From: Chitinophagaceae bacterium
GTDB taxonomy: Bacteria > Bacteroidota > Bacteroidia > Chitinophagales > Chitinophagaceae
Assembly: GCA_020403455.1 (NCBI GenBank)
Contig: JADBXP010000012.1
Coordinates: forward strand, 1-64,000
Length of the DNA: 64,000 bases
Reading direction: 5' to 3'
The position numbers and the translations under genes were made by a program. This document shows, piece after piece, positions 52,330-61,826 of this stretch. The first letter of the stretch is position 1, and each line of letters begins with the position of its first letter. The notes beneath the pieces were generated by a model. It was not told where the DNA came from, made no database searches, and saw nothing but the letters and a program-made list of their open reading frames with translations.

Positions 52330-53538
52330 CTATAAAATTTGTAAATGCATCAGGTCATCGAGGGTCTCTCTGCGGCTGATCAAACGGGTATCACCCCGGT
52401 AGTGTAGAACCTGTGCCGGTCTAAAGCGGGCATTATAGCTGCTCGACATTTCATAGCCATAGGCCCCGGCGTTGAAGAAAACGAGCAAATCTCCTTCATT
52501 GATTTCGGGAAGAAGGCGGTCGGTTGCAAATTGATCTGTTTCACAAATATTACCGGTAATGGTATATTTTTTCTTAGGGGCGTTCGGTTGGCTGATATTG
52601 CGGATATGATGATAAGCATCATAGAACATGGGTCTGATCAGGTGATTGAATCCACTGTCTATTCCTGCAAAAACCGTGGAGCCGTTCTCTTTGATTACGT
52701 TTACACGGGTTATTAAATAACCACATTCGCTTACAAGGTATTTACCCGGTTCGAACCAGATTTCAATGGGCCTTCCTGCCCGCTTGCTCATTGCTTCCTG
52801 CATTAACCTTGTTTCTTCTGCCAATTGGAGGATGTTTGTTCCGCTTTCATCGGGTCTGTAAGCAACTTTGAAGCCTCCCCCCAGGTCCATGCAGCTCAGC
52901 TCCGGAAAATGATCAATCAATTCGAGTAAGCGAGTAGCACCCTCCATAAATACCTTGACATCTTTGATCTCACTGCCGGTATGAATGTGCAAACCTCTTA
53001 TGTGCATGTTATGGCGATGCACTATTTGAAGAATTTCATCTATCTGCTCCAGTGGAATACCGAATTTGCTCTGCTCATGACCTGTAGATATTTTTAGGTT
53101 TCCACCAGCCATGATATTGGGTCTTAGTCTGATGCCTACCGGATAATCGTGGCCGTATTTCGCTCCCATTTTTTCCAGGTTACTCAGGCTGTCAATATTG
53201 ATATGAATTCCCAATTCAACTGCGGCCTCTATTTCGTCAAAAGCGATGCCATTGCTGGTATATAGAATCCTTTCAGGTGTAAAACCCGCCCTAACAGCCA
53301 TATATGCTTCGTTAATGGAACTGCAGTCTACCCCGCATCCGAGATCACGGATAAGTTGGAGGATATGTTGATTGGTCAATGCCTTGCAGGCGTAAAAAAA
53401 TCGGGTGGTCTTCGGGTCAAATGATTCCTGCAAATGCTTGTATTGTAGTGCAATTTTGTCGCCACTATAAACATATAGTGGTGTGCCGTATTGCAACACC
53501 AGATCTTTGAAAAAAGCATCAGTAAAAAGTGACTGCAT
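52330..53538 (-). CDS. lysA: Diaminopimelate decarboxylase
   Basis: A 402-residue fold-type III PLP decarboxylase. Lys52 in F-Y-A-C-K-A-L-T-N binds PLP; H-I-H-T-G-S-E, D-L-G-G-G-F and the C-terminal C-E-T-D-Q-F with Y-E-M-S-S-S-Y-N complete the active site of LysA. It makes lysine from meso-diaminopimelate. It may share a transcript with the MlaF-type ATPase gene, 31 bp downstream of it; the 49 bp to scpB are intergenic. Confidence 0.95.
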   Translation of the reverse strand: MQSLFTDAFFKDLVLQYGTPLYVYSGDKIALQYKHLQESFDPKTTRFFYACKALTNQHILQLIRDLGCGVDCSSINEAYMAVRAGFTPERILYTSNGIAFDEIEAAVELGIHINIDSLSNLEKMGAKYGHDYPVGIRLRPNIMAGGNLKISTGHEQSKFGIPLEQIDEILQIVHRHNMHIRGLHIHTGSEIKDVKVFMEGATRLLELIDHFPELSCMDLGGGFKVAYRPDESGTNILQLAEETRLMQEAMSKRAGRPIEIWFEPGKYLVSECGYLITRVNVIKENGSTVFAGIDSGFNHLIRPMFYDAYHHIRNISQPNAPKKKYTITGNICETDQFATDRLLPEINEGDLLVFFNAGAYGYEMSSSYNARFRPAQVLHYRGDTRLISRRETLDDLMHLQIL

Positions 53539-53587
53539 GATGCGAAGATACTATTTGTGGGGTTGGATTAGGCTGTCCTGATGAGAA

Positions 53588-54253
53588 TCATTCAGCACTT
53601 CCGGCATCACTACTTTCAGCAGTATTTTCTGTTGCTGCAGTTTCATCAACTTGTATCACTGTTTCCTGATTTTGGCCCGTAACGATCGTAGGTTCTACAA
53701 TCAGGTCGGCAAGTACTTCTTTGATTTGAGGAAGATCATCGGATGAATTGATACCGAAATAGTCCATGAAGTTTTGGGAAGTCGCATATACCAGCGGACG
53801 GCCGGGAAGTTGTTCATCTCTTCCACTTATCACGATCAATTCTTTTTCCAATAATTTTTGGATGCTGTAATCGGTGTTTACTCCTCGGATAGCTTCTATT
53901 TCACCCTTGGTAATGGGCTGCTTGTATGCTATGATGGATAGTGTTTCCAGCGCAGCATTGGACAATCGTTTTTGGTATTTATCACCATTTAGTTGAGCTA
54001 CAGTAGGGTGATAAATTGATTTGGTGAGGAATTGCCAGCCTCCTCCACTTTGTTTCACTTCAAATGGATAGAATTCGGCACTGTACTTTTCTCTTATTCC
54101 TTCAAGAGCAGCATCCACCTGTTCCTTGGTTGCACGCTCCTCCATGAAGCCAAACGCATTATTGATCAATTCCAATACATCGGCTGATGTCAGTGGCTTT
54201 TCACTGGCGAAGATGAGCACTTCAATGTGCGGTATGATCTGACTTAATTCCAT
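53588..54253 (-). CDS. scpB: Segregation and condensation protein B
   Basis: A 221-residue ScpB with two winged-helix units: N-terminal E-V-L-I-F-A-S-E-K-P-L-T and central E-T-L-S-I-I-A-Y-K-Q-P-I-T-K-G-E-I-E-A-I-R, the family signature. It joins ScpA and SMC in chromosome condensation. The C-terminal 40 residues are acidic and low in complexity (Glu, Thr, Ala). It lies 39 bp downstream of atpG. Confidence 0.95.
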   Translation of the reverse strand: MELSQIIPHIEVLIFASEKPLTSADVLELINNAFGFMEERATKEQVDAALEGIREKYSAEFYPFEVKQSGGGWQFLTKSIYHPTVAQLNGDKYQKRLSNAALETLSIIAYKQPITKGEIEAIRGVNTDYSIQKLLEKELIVISGRDEQLPGRPLVYATSQNFMDYFGINSSDDLPQIKEVLADLIVEPTIVTGQNQETVIQVDETAATENTAESSDAGSAE

Positions 54254-54292
54254 GGCAATTCGTAAAAGTAACCGTTTCAGTATAAATTTTTA

Positions 54293-55177
54293 TCAGGAAC
54301 CCTGTAATGCAGCTGCACCACTTACAATTTCAGTCAATTCAGTAGTAATAGCTGCTTGTCTGGCACGATTGTAACTGATCTTGAGTGACTTCAACAACTC
54401 ATTGGCATTGTCACTGGCCTTGTCCATGGCTGTCATTCGGGCCCCGTGTTCACTGGCGTTTCCATCCAGTACCGCCTTATACAGCTGTGTATTCAAGATC
54501 TTGGGCATCAGTTCAGCAATCAGCTGTTCTTTGGCCGGCTCAAAAATGAAGTCCGATTTTTTCTCTCCCGATTTTCTGGCTACTTTACGGATAGGCAAAA
54601 ATGGTTCGGCAACAAATTTCTGGGTTGCAGCATTTTTAAATTCGCTGTAAACAATCTCTACAGCATCAAAGACTTTGTTCTCAAATGCAGTAATCGCTGC
54701 CTGAGCTGCCTCCTGCACCTGAGCGAAACTCAATTGTAAATAGAGATCGCGGAAACGACCATCAGTAGGATAACCTGCTCTGTTCATAGCTTCCCATCCT
54801 TTTTTACCAATGCTCCAAACGGTAACATTTCCCTTCTTATGCTGGCTAGGATATTTCTCCACAACTGTTGCTTTCGCCAGTTTGATGATATTAGAATTAT
54901 AACCGCCACAGAGACCCCTATCACTCGTAATGACAATCAGCAAAACCTTTTCCACAGCTCTTTCTTCCGCCAATTTGATGGATACACTACCATCCATGTT
55001 GCTCACAATATTGGTCAACATTTCCTGTAATTTTCCTGCATAAGGTCGCATCTGGGTGATGGCGTCTTGGGCACGGCGTAATTTAGCGGCACTCACCATT
55101 TTCATGGCTTTGGTAATTTGCTGCGTGCTTTGTACACTCTTGATCCTGTTCCTTACCTCTTTCAGTTGACCTGGCAT
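54293..55177 (-). CDS. atpG: ATP synthase F1 gamma subunit
   Basis: A 294-residue gamma subunit. The N-terminal helix K-E-V-R-N-R-I-K-S-V-Q-S-T-Q-Q-I-T-K-A-M and the C-terminal N-R-A-R-Q-A-A-I-T-T-E-L-T-E-I-V form the rotor shaft; I-T-S-D-R-G-L-C-G-G-Y-N is the middle signature. It is the central rotor of F1. Unusually no atpA or atpD is adjacent: upstream lies a hypothetical gene on the same strand, downstream scpB. Confidence 0.95.
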   Translation of the reverse strand: MPGQLKEVRNRIKSVQSTQQITKAMKMVSAAKLRRAQDAITQMRPYAGKLQEMLTNIVSNMDGSVSIKLAEERAVEKVLLIVITSDRGLCGGYNSNIIKLAKATVVEKYPSQHKKGNVTVWSIGKKGWEAMNRAGYPTDGRFRDLYLQLSFAQVQEAAQAAITAFENKVFDAVEIVYSEFKNAATQKFVAEPFLPIRKVARKSGEKKSDFIFEPAKEQLIAELMPKILNTQLYKAVLDGNASEHGARMTAMDKASDNANELLKSLKISYNRARQAAITTELTEIVSGAAALQGS

Positions 55178-55324
55178 ATAAAATAATTATATTTATATAT
55201 AATTGGTTATTAATGAATGGAGAAAGCAAAGGTGAATTTGCAGCTGCATTCGGGGTGCAAAATTAACCAAAACGGAGAGAAAATCAATTGATGTGTGCAA
55301 AAATCACTGAATCATGCACCGGAA

Positions 55325-55921
55325 CTAAAAGCGATAGGTTAGTCCGGCACCATTTGTTCCCACATTCCATTGTAGTTTATTGACTTGATCTTGCAGGGCT
55401 TTTCCATTTTTTTGGTGGGCAAAATAATGAACCAGATCTAATACAAGTAGGAAGCTTCCCTGGAAAATCAGACTATTCCCGAAACCTTTGTTTCGGTCAT
55501 TGTTCAATCTAAGTCCTCTTTCCCGCAAGAATAACCCTGTTGTTATATAGGCAGCATCGAGTCCGGTATTTAACAACAAAAACTTTTCCAATACACGTTG
55601 TTCCTGAATCATTTGTGCCGGTCCAAAACTTTGCTTCAGCTGATATTTTAATCCTAGCAGTCCCAATCCTGCAATGGCAACATTCACGCCGTTCCAGTAG
55701 GCATTCATCTGATGAAAATAACGGGCACTTCCGTTGGAATTGCTGGCAGAGATACTCCCCTGAATCAGGTTCGCTGCACCCCAGGCACCTAGAATATAGA
55801 GGTGCTGCCGGTTGATTTCCAGCCGCCTTTTATTGAGGGAGTCCCAATTCAGGCTCTGTCCATTTATTTTTCCGCAGAACAGGAGGCTGGTAAGGATGAA
55901 AACGAATGTTTTTCTTAGCAT
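55325..55921 (-). CDS. Exported or membrane hypothetical protein (DUF6992-like)
   Basis: A 198-residue protein with a signal peptide (cleavage near KINGQS) and two or three hydrophobic segments: about 42-58 (LYILGAWGAANLIQGSI), 78-95 and 145-160. The N-D-R-N-K-G-F-G-N-S-L-I-x-Q-G segment with a following F-L-L-V-L-D matches a Bacteroidota family of unknown role, possibly DUF6992. It is 147 bp upstream of atpG and 165 bp from the divergent secA start. Confidence 0.65.
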   Translation of the reverse strand: MLRKTFVFILTSLLFCGKINGQSLNWDSLNKRRLEINRQHLYILGAWGAANLIQGSISASNSNGSARYFHQMNAYWNGVNVAIAGLGLLGLKYQLKQSFGPAQMIQEQRVLEKFLLLNTGLDAAYITTGLFLRERGLRLNNDRNKGFGNSLIFQGSFLLVLDLVHYFAHQKNGKALQDQVNKLQWNVGTNGAGLTYRF

Positions 55922-56086
55922 CTGATTATTAATATTTTACTAGCGGTTAAAGGAATGAACCTAAATACCCCGGTATGGTGGCAAATTCTTTACCTTTGAC
56001 GGCTCTGGAAAAGGTGCCAAATTGTCGCAAAGGCAGATTCAGCATCTTTTTTGGCTGTATTTGAAACGATCAACGAGGTTTATTTT

Positions 56087-59000
56087 ATGCTCAAATTTAT
56101 TTCAAAATTATTCGGTGGCAGTAAAAGTGAGAAAGATGTTCAGAAAATCATGCCGGTGGTTCAACAAACCCTCGCCAGTTTTTCCGGACTTTCTACTTTA
56201 AGTAATGATGAATTGCGGCACAAGACAATTGAGTTCAGGGAAAGAATTCACGGACACCTTTCTTCTATTGACCAGAACATACAAGAGCAGAAACTTGCAG
56301 CAGAGCAACTGCCTGTAGAAGAGATTCATGGGCGAGATGAAATCTATAAGAACATAGACAAACTAAAAAAGGAACGCGATAAAAAAATAGAAGAGATTCT
56401 GGCCATTATTCAGCCGGAGGCTTTTGCAGTGGTGAAAGAGGCGGCACGTAGGTTTACCCACAATGAAACTTTGAGAAGTACTGCTACCGAACTGGACAGA
56501 GAGCTGAGTGTTAAAAAACCTTATATCACGATTCAGGGAAATGAATCTATTTACGCGAATAGTTGGACGGCCGGTGGTGGTAAAATAACCTGGAACATGG
56601 TACACTATGATGTGCAGCTGATAGGCGGCTCTGTGTTACACCAGGGAAAAATTGCTGAAATGGCAACCGGTGAAGGTAAAACGCTGGTGTCAACTTTGCC
56701 GGCATATCTCAATGCGCTGGCAGGTGAAGGAGTTCACATCGTAACGGTGAATGACTACCTGTCCAAACGAGACAGTGAATGGAATGGTCCTTTGTTTGAG
56801 TGGCTTGGATTGCGGGTTGATTGTATTGACAAGCATGAACCCAACAGTGAGGCTCGTCGCAATGCATATCTGGCAGACATAACTTACGGAACCAACAATG
56901 AGTTTGGTTTCGATTACCTGCGGGATAATATGGTGCACACTCCCGGAGAGATGGTACAAAGAAAACACCACTTTGCCATGGTGGATGAAGTGGACAGCGT
57001 TTTGATCGATGATGCACGTACTCCCTTGATCATTTCCGGTCCTGTTGGACATGTTACAGGTGAGCAGCAATTTTTTGAGCTTAAGCCAAGAATCGAAAAG
57101 TTGGTGGAAGCCCAAAAACGAGCTGCCAATCAATTCCTGAATGAAGCACGGAAAAAAATCGCCGAGGGAAACGATGATCCCAAGGATGGCGGGCTGGCAC
57201 TTTTCAGAGCACACAGAGGTCTTCCCAAAAACAATGCACTGATTAAATTTTTGAGTGAGCCGGGGATTCGTGTTATCCTCCAAAAGACTGAAAATTACTA
57301 CCTGGCTGACCAGTCAAAAGAAATGCCCAAAGCAGATGCTGAACTCTTTTTCTATATCGAGGAAAAAAATAATTCAGTAGAACTAACTGATAAGGGTATT
57401 CAGCTGATAACTAAATCCGGAGAAGATCCCAATTTTTTTGTATTGCCAGATATCAGTCTTTCCCTAGCAGCTGTCGAGGGCGAAACAACCTTATCAACAG
57501 ATGATAAATTACACCGCAAGGAAATTATCATCAATGAGTATTCTGTAAAAGCTGACCGCATCCATACAGTGCACCAGCTGCTGAAAGCGTACACACTTTT
57601 TGATAAAGATGTAGAGTATGTAGTGATGGATGGAGCAGTGAAAATTGTGGACGAACAAACCGGTCGTATCCTCGATGGGAGAAGATATTCCGATGGCTTG
57701 CACCAGGCCATTGAAGCCAAGGAGAATGTGAAGATTGAAGCTGCTACACAAACTTATGCAACCATCACCTTGCAGAATTATTTCCGCATGTACCATAAGT
57801 TGGCGGGTATGACGGGTACTGCCGAAACAGAGGCGGCGGAATTCTGGGATATCTATAAGTTGGATGTGGTGAGTATTCCTACCAATGTTCCTGCTATTCG
57901 TCAAGATCAGGAAGACCTGCTCTTCAAGACGAAGCGTGAAAAATACAAGGCAGTAATTGAAGAGATCATTCGATTGCGCAATGCCCAACGTCCTGTTCTT
58001 GTCGGAACTACCTCCGTAGAAGTGAGTGAGTTATTGAGTCGTATGCTCACACAGAATAAAATTCCTCACAACGTACTCAATGCTAAGCAACATGCACGAG
58101 AAGCACAAATTGTTGTAGAAGCAGGTTTTGCAGGTGCAGTTACCATAGCAACCAACATGGCGGGTCGGGGAACAGATATTAAACTTGGACCCGGTGTAAA
58201 AGATGCCGGAGGTTTGGCCATATTAGGTACGGAACGACATGAATCCCGTCGTGTCGATCGTCAGTTAAGAGGTCGTGCCGGTCGTCAGGGTGATCCGGGT
58301 TCTTCTCTCTTCTTTGTTTCATTGGAAGATGATTTGATGCGCATGTTTGGAAGTGAGCGCATTGCAAAAGTGATGGATTTTGCGGGGTACAAAGAAGGGG
58401 AAGTGATTCAGGAAAGGATGATCACCAAGTCAATTGAGAGAGCCCAGAAAAAAGTTGAAGAGAACAATTTTGGAATTCGGAAGCGGTTACTGGAATATGA
58501 TGATGTAATGAACAAGCAGCGGACGGTTATTTATACCAAACGCAACCATGCACTCTTCGGTGAACGCCTTGCGTTGGATTTGGACAATGCATTCTATTCC
58601 GTGGCAGAAGAGCAAGTAGCTGCATATAAAGACATGAATGATTTCGAAGGGTTCCGTCTTGCTGTAATTGTAAATTTTGGAATTGATGTTCCATTCTCCG
58701 AATCGGAAATGGATAAAAAATCACACGCAGAACTCTCTGAAATACTTTATCGTGCATCCATTGCTTCCTATGAGCGGAAAAAAGGAGAGATGCGGAAGCA
58801 ATCCATCCCTGTGTTTAGCAATATCCGCCAACAACAAGGACGTCATATAGAAAATGTAGTGGTTCCATTCACCGATGGCAGAAAAGTAATTCAGGTTCTA
58901 TCTCCATTGCAACCAACCATTGACAGCAAAGGACAAGAAATGGTCAACGCATTAGAGCGTACTGCAGCCCTGGCCATTATTGATGATGCCTGGAAAGAGC

Positions 59001-59392
59001 ATCTTCGTTCCATGGATGATTTGAAGCAAAGTGTTCAGACTGCCACCTATGAGCAAAAGGATCCTTTGGTTATTTATAAAATGGAGGCTTTTGAATTGTT
59101 TAGAAGAATGGACGCAGAAGTAAACAGAGAAATCGTTCAATTCCTCTGCCATTCCTACATTCCATTGAATGAGGGGGATGAATTAAAAGAAGGTCGCCAG
59201 GAGAAAACAGATATGAGCCACATGAGTACCAGTAAAATAGATGTGAATGGTGCTCCGACAGAAAATGAATACTTCGATCCATCAGCAGCCAAGCAACAAC
59301 CGGTGGTTGCGGCTCCCAAAATAGGACGCAATGATCCTTGTCCCTGTGGAAGTGGCAAAAAATTCAAGGCCTGCCATGGACGAGAATCATAG
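56087..59392 (+). CDS. secA: Preprotein translocase ATPase SecA
   Basis: About 1101 residues from the ATG at 56087 ([11 protein letters not shown]); an in-frame TTG at 56051 is less likely. Walker A (A-T-G-E-G-K-T), the D-E-V-D motif of the first RecA-like domain, and the second RecA-like domain ([20 protein letters not shown]) are present, and the C-terminus ends in a zinc-binding SEC-C motif ([14 protein letters not shown]). It is about 200 residues longer than E. coli SecA, mostly through insertions in the first half, as in other Bacteroidota. Confidence 0.97.
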   Translation: MLKFISKLFGGSKSEKDVQKIMPVVQQTLASFSGLSTLSNDELRHKTIEFRERIHGHLSSIDQNIQEQKLAAEQLPVEEIHGRDEIYKNIDKLKKERDKKIEEILAIIQPEAFAVVKEAARRFTHNETLRSTATELDRELSVKKPYITIQGNESIYANSWTAGGGKITWNMVHYDVQLIGGSVLHQGKIAEMATGEGKTLVSTLPAYLNALAGEGVHIVTVNDYLSKRDSEWNGPLFEWLGLRVDCIDKHEPNSEARRNAYLADITYGTNNEFGFDYLRDNMVHTPGEMVQRKHHFAMVDEVDSVLIDDARTPLIISGPVGHVTGEQQFFELKPRIEKLVEAQKRAANQFLNEARKKIAEGNDDPKDGGLALFRAHRGLPKNNALIKFLSEPGIRVILQKTENYYLADQSKEMPKADAELFFYIEEKNNSVELTDKGIQLITKSGEDPNFFVLPDISLSLAAVEGETTLSTDDKLHRKEIIINEYSVKADRIHTVHQLLKAYTLFDKDVEYVVMDGAVKIVDEQTGRILDGRRYSDGLHQAIEAKENVKIEAATQTYATITLQNYFRMYHKLAGMTGTAETEAAEFWDIYKLDVVSIPTNVPAIRQDQEDLLFKTKREKYKAVIEEIIRLRNAQRPVLVGTTSVEVSELLSRMLTQNKIPHNVLNAKQHAREAQIVVEAGFAGAVTIATNMAGRGTDIKLGPGVKDAGGLAILGTERHESRRVDRQLRGRAGRQGDPGSSLFFVSLEDDLMRMFGSERIAKVMDFAGYKEGEVIQERMITKSIERAQKKVEENNFGIRKRLLEYDDVMNKQRTVIYTKRNHALFGERLALDLDNAFYSVAEEQVAAYKDMNDFEGFRLAVIVNFGIDVPFSESEMDKKSHAELSEILYRASIASYERKKGEMRKQSIPVFSNIRQQQGRHIENVVVPFTDGRKVIQVLSPLQPTIDSKGQEMVNALERTAALAIIDDAWKEHLRSMDDLKQSVQTATYEQKDPLVIYKMEAFELFRRMDAEVNREIVQFLCHSYIPLNEGDELKEGRQEKTDMSHMSTSKIDVNGAPTENEYFDPSAAKQQPVVAAPKIGRNDPCPCGSGKKFKACHGRES

Positions 59393-59415
59393 AGTGGAGC
59401 ATTCAATGAATTGTC

Positions 59416-60087
59416 ATGCAACTGAACCATTTAATAGACCATACTTTACTCAAACCAACGACTTTGGTGAGTGAAATCCAGCAGTTGTGTGATGAAGCTT
59501 TGCATTTCCAATTTGCCGCAGTATGTGTTCCTCCGCCTTTCGTGAAAATTGCGCATGAGCAAGTTGCCGGGAGTAACGTTAAAGTTGCCACCGTAATTGG
59601 TTTCCCTTTCGGATATTCCGCTGTTGAAGCCAAAATTGCTGAGTCTGTATTGGCGATGGTTGATGGAAGTGATGAACTAGATATAGTAGCAAGTATAGTC
59701 GCTATTAAGAATCATGACTGGACTTATCTTGCCAATGAAATTAACCATCTGTTACCTGTTATCAAGAGTAAAAACAAGGTGATCAAAGTGATCATTGAAT
59801 CGGGTGTTTTGACAGAGCAGGAAATCATCACTTGCTGTGACATTTATGGTGCAGCCGGTATTGATTTTTTAAAAACCTCTACCGGATATGCTGATCGGGG
59901 GGCCACAGAGGAAGCTATACGTCTCTTTCGCCAACATTTACCTGCCTCAGTAAAAATTAAGGCGTCTGGCGGAATTCGAAATTATGAGCAGGCTCAGAAG
60001 ATGGTGTTGGCAGGTGCCGACAGATTGGGATGCAGTGCCAGTGTTGCTATTGTTACAGGAACTACTTCCACATCATCAACATATTAA
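59416..60087 (+). CDS. deoC: Deoxyribose-phosphate aldolase
   Basis: A 223-residue class I aldolase. Lys153 in F-L-K-T-S-T-G-Y forms the Schiff base; K-I-K-A-S-G-G-I-R near 183-191 carries the second lysine and D-E-L-D-I-V the acidic residue. It cleaves 2-deoxyribose-5-phosphate to glyceraldehyde-3-phosphate and acetaldehyde in nucleoside salvage. It starts 23 bp after secA and ends 13 bp before the SPOR gene, so the run of four genes may be transcribed together. Confidence 0.95.
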   Translation: MQLNHLIDHTLLKPTTLVSEIQQLCDEALHFQFAAVCVPPPFVKIAHEQVAGSNVKVATVIGFPFGYSAVEAKIAESVLAMVDGSDELDIVASIVAIKNHDWTYLANEINHLLPVIKSKNKVIKVIIESGVLTEQEIITCCDIYGAAGIDFLKTSTGYADRGATEEAIRLFRQHLPASVKIKASGGIRNYEQAQKMVLAGADRLGCSASVAIVTGTTSTSSTY

Positions 60088-60100
60088 TCACTTTGGGGGC

Positions 60101-60550
60101 ATGAAATATTTAATCATTAATTCTTTTTTGGTCGGATTGGTTAGCTGTTTTTCTCAGGAAGCATTCGCAACTGTTCCCGATACCATTATTGTCGGCCAGG
60201 ACCCTCGATTAGAAGTGCTTAGTCAGAAACAAAAGATTGTCAATAAAAAACAATCGATGATGGCAGGGAATGGCCTGTACCGGGGGTTTCGAATACAAGT
60301 GATCAGTACCAATCAGCGAGATCAGGCATTTCGGATCAAGGCAGAATTGTTGACTAATTTCCCCGACCACAAGTCTTATATCATTTATCAGAGTCCTAAC
60401 TTTAAAGTACGCATTGGAAATTTCATCAAGAAAGAAGATGCTGAAATGCTGAAATCGCAGCTAAACAAATTTTATCCCAGGGGAGTATACATTGTAGATG
60501 ATGCAGTTGAGTACAATCCCAGGGAAGATGAATTGAATCTTCAACCATGA
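60101..60550 (+). CDS. Exported SPOR-domain protein
   Basis: About 149 residues from the ATG at 60101; the in-frame extension to 59984 overlaps deoC and lacks a signal. The signal peptide (cleavage near AFATV, residue 24) precedes a C-terminal SPOR domain (about 60-140: Y-R-G-F-R-I-Q-V-I-S and F-K-V-R-I-G-N-F), which binds denuded peptidoglycan glycans at division sites. Its stop overlaps the start of the M20 gene (ATGA). Confidence 0.9.
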   Translation: MKYLIINSFLVGLVSCFSQEAFATVPDTIIVGQDPRLEVLSQKQKIVNKKQSMMAGNGLYRGFRIQVISTNQRDQAFRIKAELLTNFPDHKSYIIYQSPNFKVRIGNFIKKEDAEMLKSQLNKFYPRGVYIVDDAVEYNPREDELNLQP

Positions 60551-61743
60551 ACATGCTGGCCAATAAAATCAAAGAACTAGCTCATCAACTTGCTCCCTCT
60601 TTTGTCGAAGTAAGACGACACCTGCATGCACATCCGGAACTTAGTTATCAGGAAGTGCAGACGTCTGCCTACGTGCAGGCTCAGTTGAAAAAAATGGGTA
60701 TTCCCTTTCAGGTGATGTCTTCCACAGGTGTAGTCGGAATCATTGAGGGAAATAATCCCAACAGTCGCATACTTGCTCTTCGAGCAGATATGGATGCACT
60801 TCCTATTGAGGAAAAAAATGAGGTATCTTATCGGTCGTTGAATCTGGGCGTAATGCATGCCTGTGGACATGATGTTCATACTTCTATATTATTGGGGGCT
60901 GCCAAAATATTGTTTGAATTGCGCCATCAATGGTCGGGAACAATTAAGTTGATTTTTCAACCGGGCGAAGAAAAGAATCCGGGTGGTGCGAGTTACATGA
61001 TTCGGGATGGTGTTCTTAAAGACCCTGTTCCTCAAGGTATTATTGCGCTGCACGTTCATCCCGGATTACCATGTGGCCAACTTAGTTTTCGAAAAGGCCG
61101 GGTGATGGCAAGTGCTGATGAAATTTATATTACCATCCGGGGGAAGGGCGGTCATGCAGCAGCACCCCATCTCACAGCAGATACGCTGTTGATCGCATCG
61201 CACCTGGTTGTATCACTGCAACAGATCATTTCCCGCAACAACAATCCAGTAATTCCTTCTGTACTTTCTATTTGCTCTATACAAGGAGGGAATACGACCA
61301 ATGTAATACCCAGTGAAGTAAAGTTAATGGGAACTTTCAGGGCCATGGATGAAAAATGGCGCTATCAGGCACATGAGTTAATCAAGAAGCAAACCAGGTC
61401 TTTGGTAGAGGGAATGGGTGCGGAAGTGGATATTCATATTGATGTTGGGTATCCTGCTGTAGACAATCATCCGGCATTTACCGACGAGGTTTGGAATAGG
61501 GCAGCTGACTGGCTGGGAAAGGAAAATGTATCTGAAACCGAATTAAGGATGGGCGCGGAAGATTTTGGCTATTATTCCCAACAAATTCCCGGATGTTTTT
61601 TTAGACTAGGCGTAAGAAATGAAGCCAAGGGAATTGTTCACCAGGTTCATACACCCTTATTCAACATCGATGAGCAGGCAATTGAAATAGGAATGGGTAC
61701 AATGGCTTTGCTGGGGGCAACCGTTCAACCTATCATCAACTGA
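60547..61743 (+). CDS. M20-family amidohydrolase/peptidase
   Basis: A 398-residue metallo-amidohydrolase. L-R-A-D-M-D-A-L-P-I-E-E (about 75-86), M-H-A-C-G-H-D-V-H (about 103-111) and F-Q-P-G-E-E-K-N-P-G (about 138-147) provide the two-metal site; G-A-E-D-F-G near residue 338 is the second conserved acidic pair. Family members cleave N-acyl amino acids or peptides such as hippurate and N-acetyl-L,L-diaminopimelate. It overlaps the SPOR gene by 4 bp and may act in peptidoglycan turnover, but this is inferred from context only. Confidence 0.93.
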   Translation: MNMLANKIKELAHQLAPSFVEVRRHLHAHPELSYQEVQTSAYVQAQLKKMGIPFQVMSSTGVVGIIEGNNPNSRILALRADMDALPIEEKNEVSYRSLNLGVMHACGHDVHTSILLGAAKILFELRHQWSGTIKLIFQPGEEKNPGGASYMIRDGVLKDPVPQGIIALHVHPGLPCGQLSFRKGRVMASADEIYITIRGKGGHAAAPHLTADTLLIASHLVVSLQQIISRNNNPVIPSVLSICSIQGGNTTNVIPSEVKLMGTFRAMDEKWRYQAHELIKKQTRSLVEGMGAEVDIHIDVGYPAVDNHPAFTDEVWNRAADWLGKENVSETELRMGAEDFGYYSQQIPGCFFRLGVRNEAKGIVHQVHTPLFNIDEQAIEIGMGTMALLGATVQPIIN

Positions 61744-61826
61744 TGGTCAGGCAGTCAAATTAATCTCCATATTTTAATTACAAGTGATAACTTCGTAACA
61801 ATCATTGGTGACTGAAAACCCCCTAA

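Noticed and set aside
56690..57283. A 197-codon leftward ORF within secA
   Set aside because: Antisense to the conserved SecA nucleotide-binding domain; no motif.
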